Shown here one piece after another: positions 61,385 through 64,000 of a stretch of DNA of 64,000 nt. This stretch comes from Planococcus sp. CPCC 101016 (GTDB lineage: Bacteria; Bacillota; Bacilli; Bacillales_A; Planococcaceae): NCBI RefSeq assembly GCF_007859295.1, contig NZ_VOHB01000002.1, positions 993,624-1,057,623 of the forward strand, written 5' to 3'. The translations under genes and the position numbers were made by a program. Below the pieces are notes generated by a model, which was given only the letters and a program-made list of their open reading frames with translations, was not told where the DNA came from and made no database searches. Numbering within the stretch: the stretch's first letter is position 1; every line of letters starts with the position of its first letter.

Positions 61385-61413
61385 TTGACAGCGTTTTCAT
61401 AAACTGGTAACTT
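61385..61413 (+). promoter_or_regulatory. glpF promoter overlapped by a cre-like site
   Basis: TTGACA (61385-61390) with TAACTT 17 nt later. TGACAGCGTTTTCA (61386-61399) matches the CcpA cre consensus TGNAANCGNTNNCA except at one position. CcpA binding there would block RNA polymerase, giving catabolite repression. Confidence 0.6.
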
Positions 61414-61419
61414 AGTATT

Positions 61420-61511
61420 TACAAGTTAAGAACTGTGTTGGAGAAATGGAGACCCACACTGAAATGAGCGCTTCTTTAGGAGAAGTGGCTCGGTTCAGCG
61501 TGGGTCTTTTT
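61420..61511 (+). promoter_or_regulatory. GlpP antitermination leader with terminator
   Basis: The leader starts near ACAAGTTAAGAAC and has GGAGAAATGGAGACC (61440-61454) just before the strong stem GACCCACACTGAA/TTCAGCGTGGGTC (61451-61463, 61494-61506) and TTTTT. In Bacillus, GlpP overcomes such terminators. Similar ACAAGTTAA and GGAGA-AATG-GAGACC elements occur after glpK. Confidence 0.75.
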
Positions 61512-61560
61512 GCGTTTTCTGAAAAATGGTTCTTAACCGAATAGCAAAGAGGTGCAAACA

Positions 61561-63916
<2,356 letters not shown>

Positions 63917-63928
63917 CCTACAAGTTAA

Positions 63929-64000
63929 TAACGAGAGATAAACGGCCGGAGACAATGAGAGACCAAGCCAGTTTTGCAGAATAAATTCTGCAGCTGTGCC
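63929..64000 (+). promoter_or_regulatory. probable second GlpP-type leader (next gene outside the window)
   Basis: ACAAGTTAATAAC and GGAGACAATGAGAGACC (63948-63964) echo the glpF leader elements, and a hairpin TGCAGAA/TTCTGCA follows. By analogy with Bacillus glp loci the next gene is likely glpD, but it is not visible. Confidence 0.45.

Overview
The window looks like a chromosomal segment of a low-to-moderate GC Gram-positive bacterium (Bacillota). Strong AAGGAGG-type ribosome binding sites, frequent GTG/TTG starts, rho-independent terminators, a GlpP/CcpA-type glycerol locus and Firmicute-type exopolysaccharide genes support this. A Planococcaceae member (Planococcus-like) is my best guess from gene content, but I could not check it by search. 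No rRNA, tRNA, CRISPR array, transposase or prophage was found.

Layout. (1) 1-16.2 kb is a left flank of mixed genes: two FemAB/GNAT-like acyltransferase paralogues, a DegT-like PLP protein, an arylsulfotransferase lipoprotein, a VOC protein, a carboxyethylornithine synthase-like dehydrogenase, an SGNH-like protein, an XRE regulator, a methyltransferase, an NhaP-type antiporter, galU, an LTA-synthase-like sulfatase and a polysaccharide deacetylase. (2) 16.7-31.4 kb holds a duplicated module, beta-helix protein / GT2 glycosyltransferase / Wzx flippase, present twice and associated with three more FemAB-like paralogues, galE, a VanZ-like gene and a 480-bp palindromic element. (3) 31.5-38.2 kb is an operon for a dTDP-amino-deoxysugar (DegT aminotransferase, rfbA, rfbB), an unusual 705-aa multidomain protein and a third Wzx. 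(4) 38.5-45.6 kb carries fcl, gmd, a GT2, a Wzy-like polymerase and two GT4 enzymes, ending at a strong terminator. (5) 46.0-53.4 kb carries manC, manA, a second galU, ugd, the priming sugar-phosphate transferase, Wzz and a CpsD-type tyrosine kinase. (6) 53.4-60.8 kb holds a DUF2157/GDYXXLXY pair, a divergent gtrII/gtrB-like pair and small metabolic genes. (7) 60.8-64.0 kb is glpP-glpF-glpK with an antitermination leader, and probably the start of the next GlpP-controlled leader.

Together regions 2-5 describe a Wzx/Wzy-dependent heteropolysaccharide locus. The predicted precursors are UDP-Glc, UDP-Gal, UDP-GlcA, GDP-Man, GDP-L-Fuc and a dTDP-4-amino-4,6-dideoxyhexose. Five operon starts share a promoter architecture (ATAAT-N4-ATTAT, then an extended -10 close to TAGAAT 24-25 nt further on), which suggests co-regulation by one unknown activator.

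Intergenic DNA also holds two families of exact or near-exact 21-bp-period arrays (cores GGACAGTAT and GGTGCGG), two decayed genes (a c-di-GMP EAL protein remnant and a YciI-like gene with an amber codon) and a pair of perfect operator-like palindromes upstream of manC. The strongest candidates for undescribed biology are the 705-aa nucleotidyltransferase / NDK-like / kinase-like fusion, the expanded FemAB-like family with the duplicated module, the shared promoter element and the 21-bp arrays.
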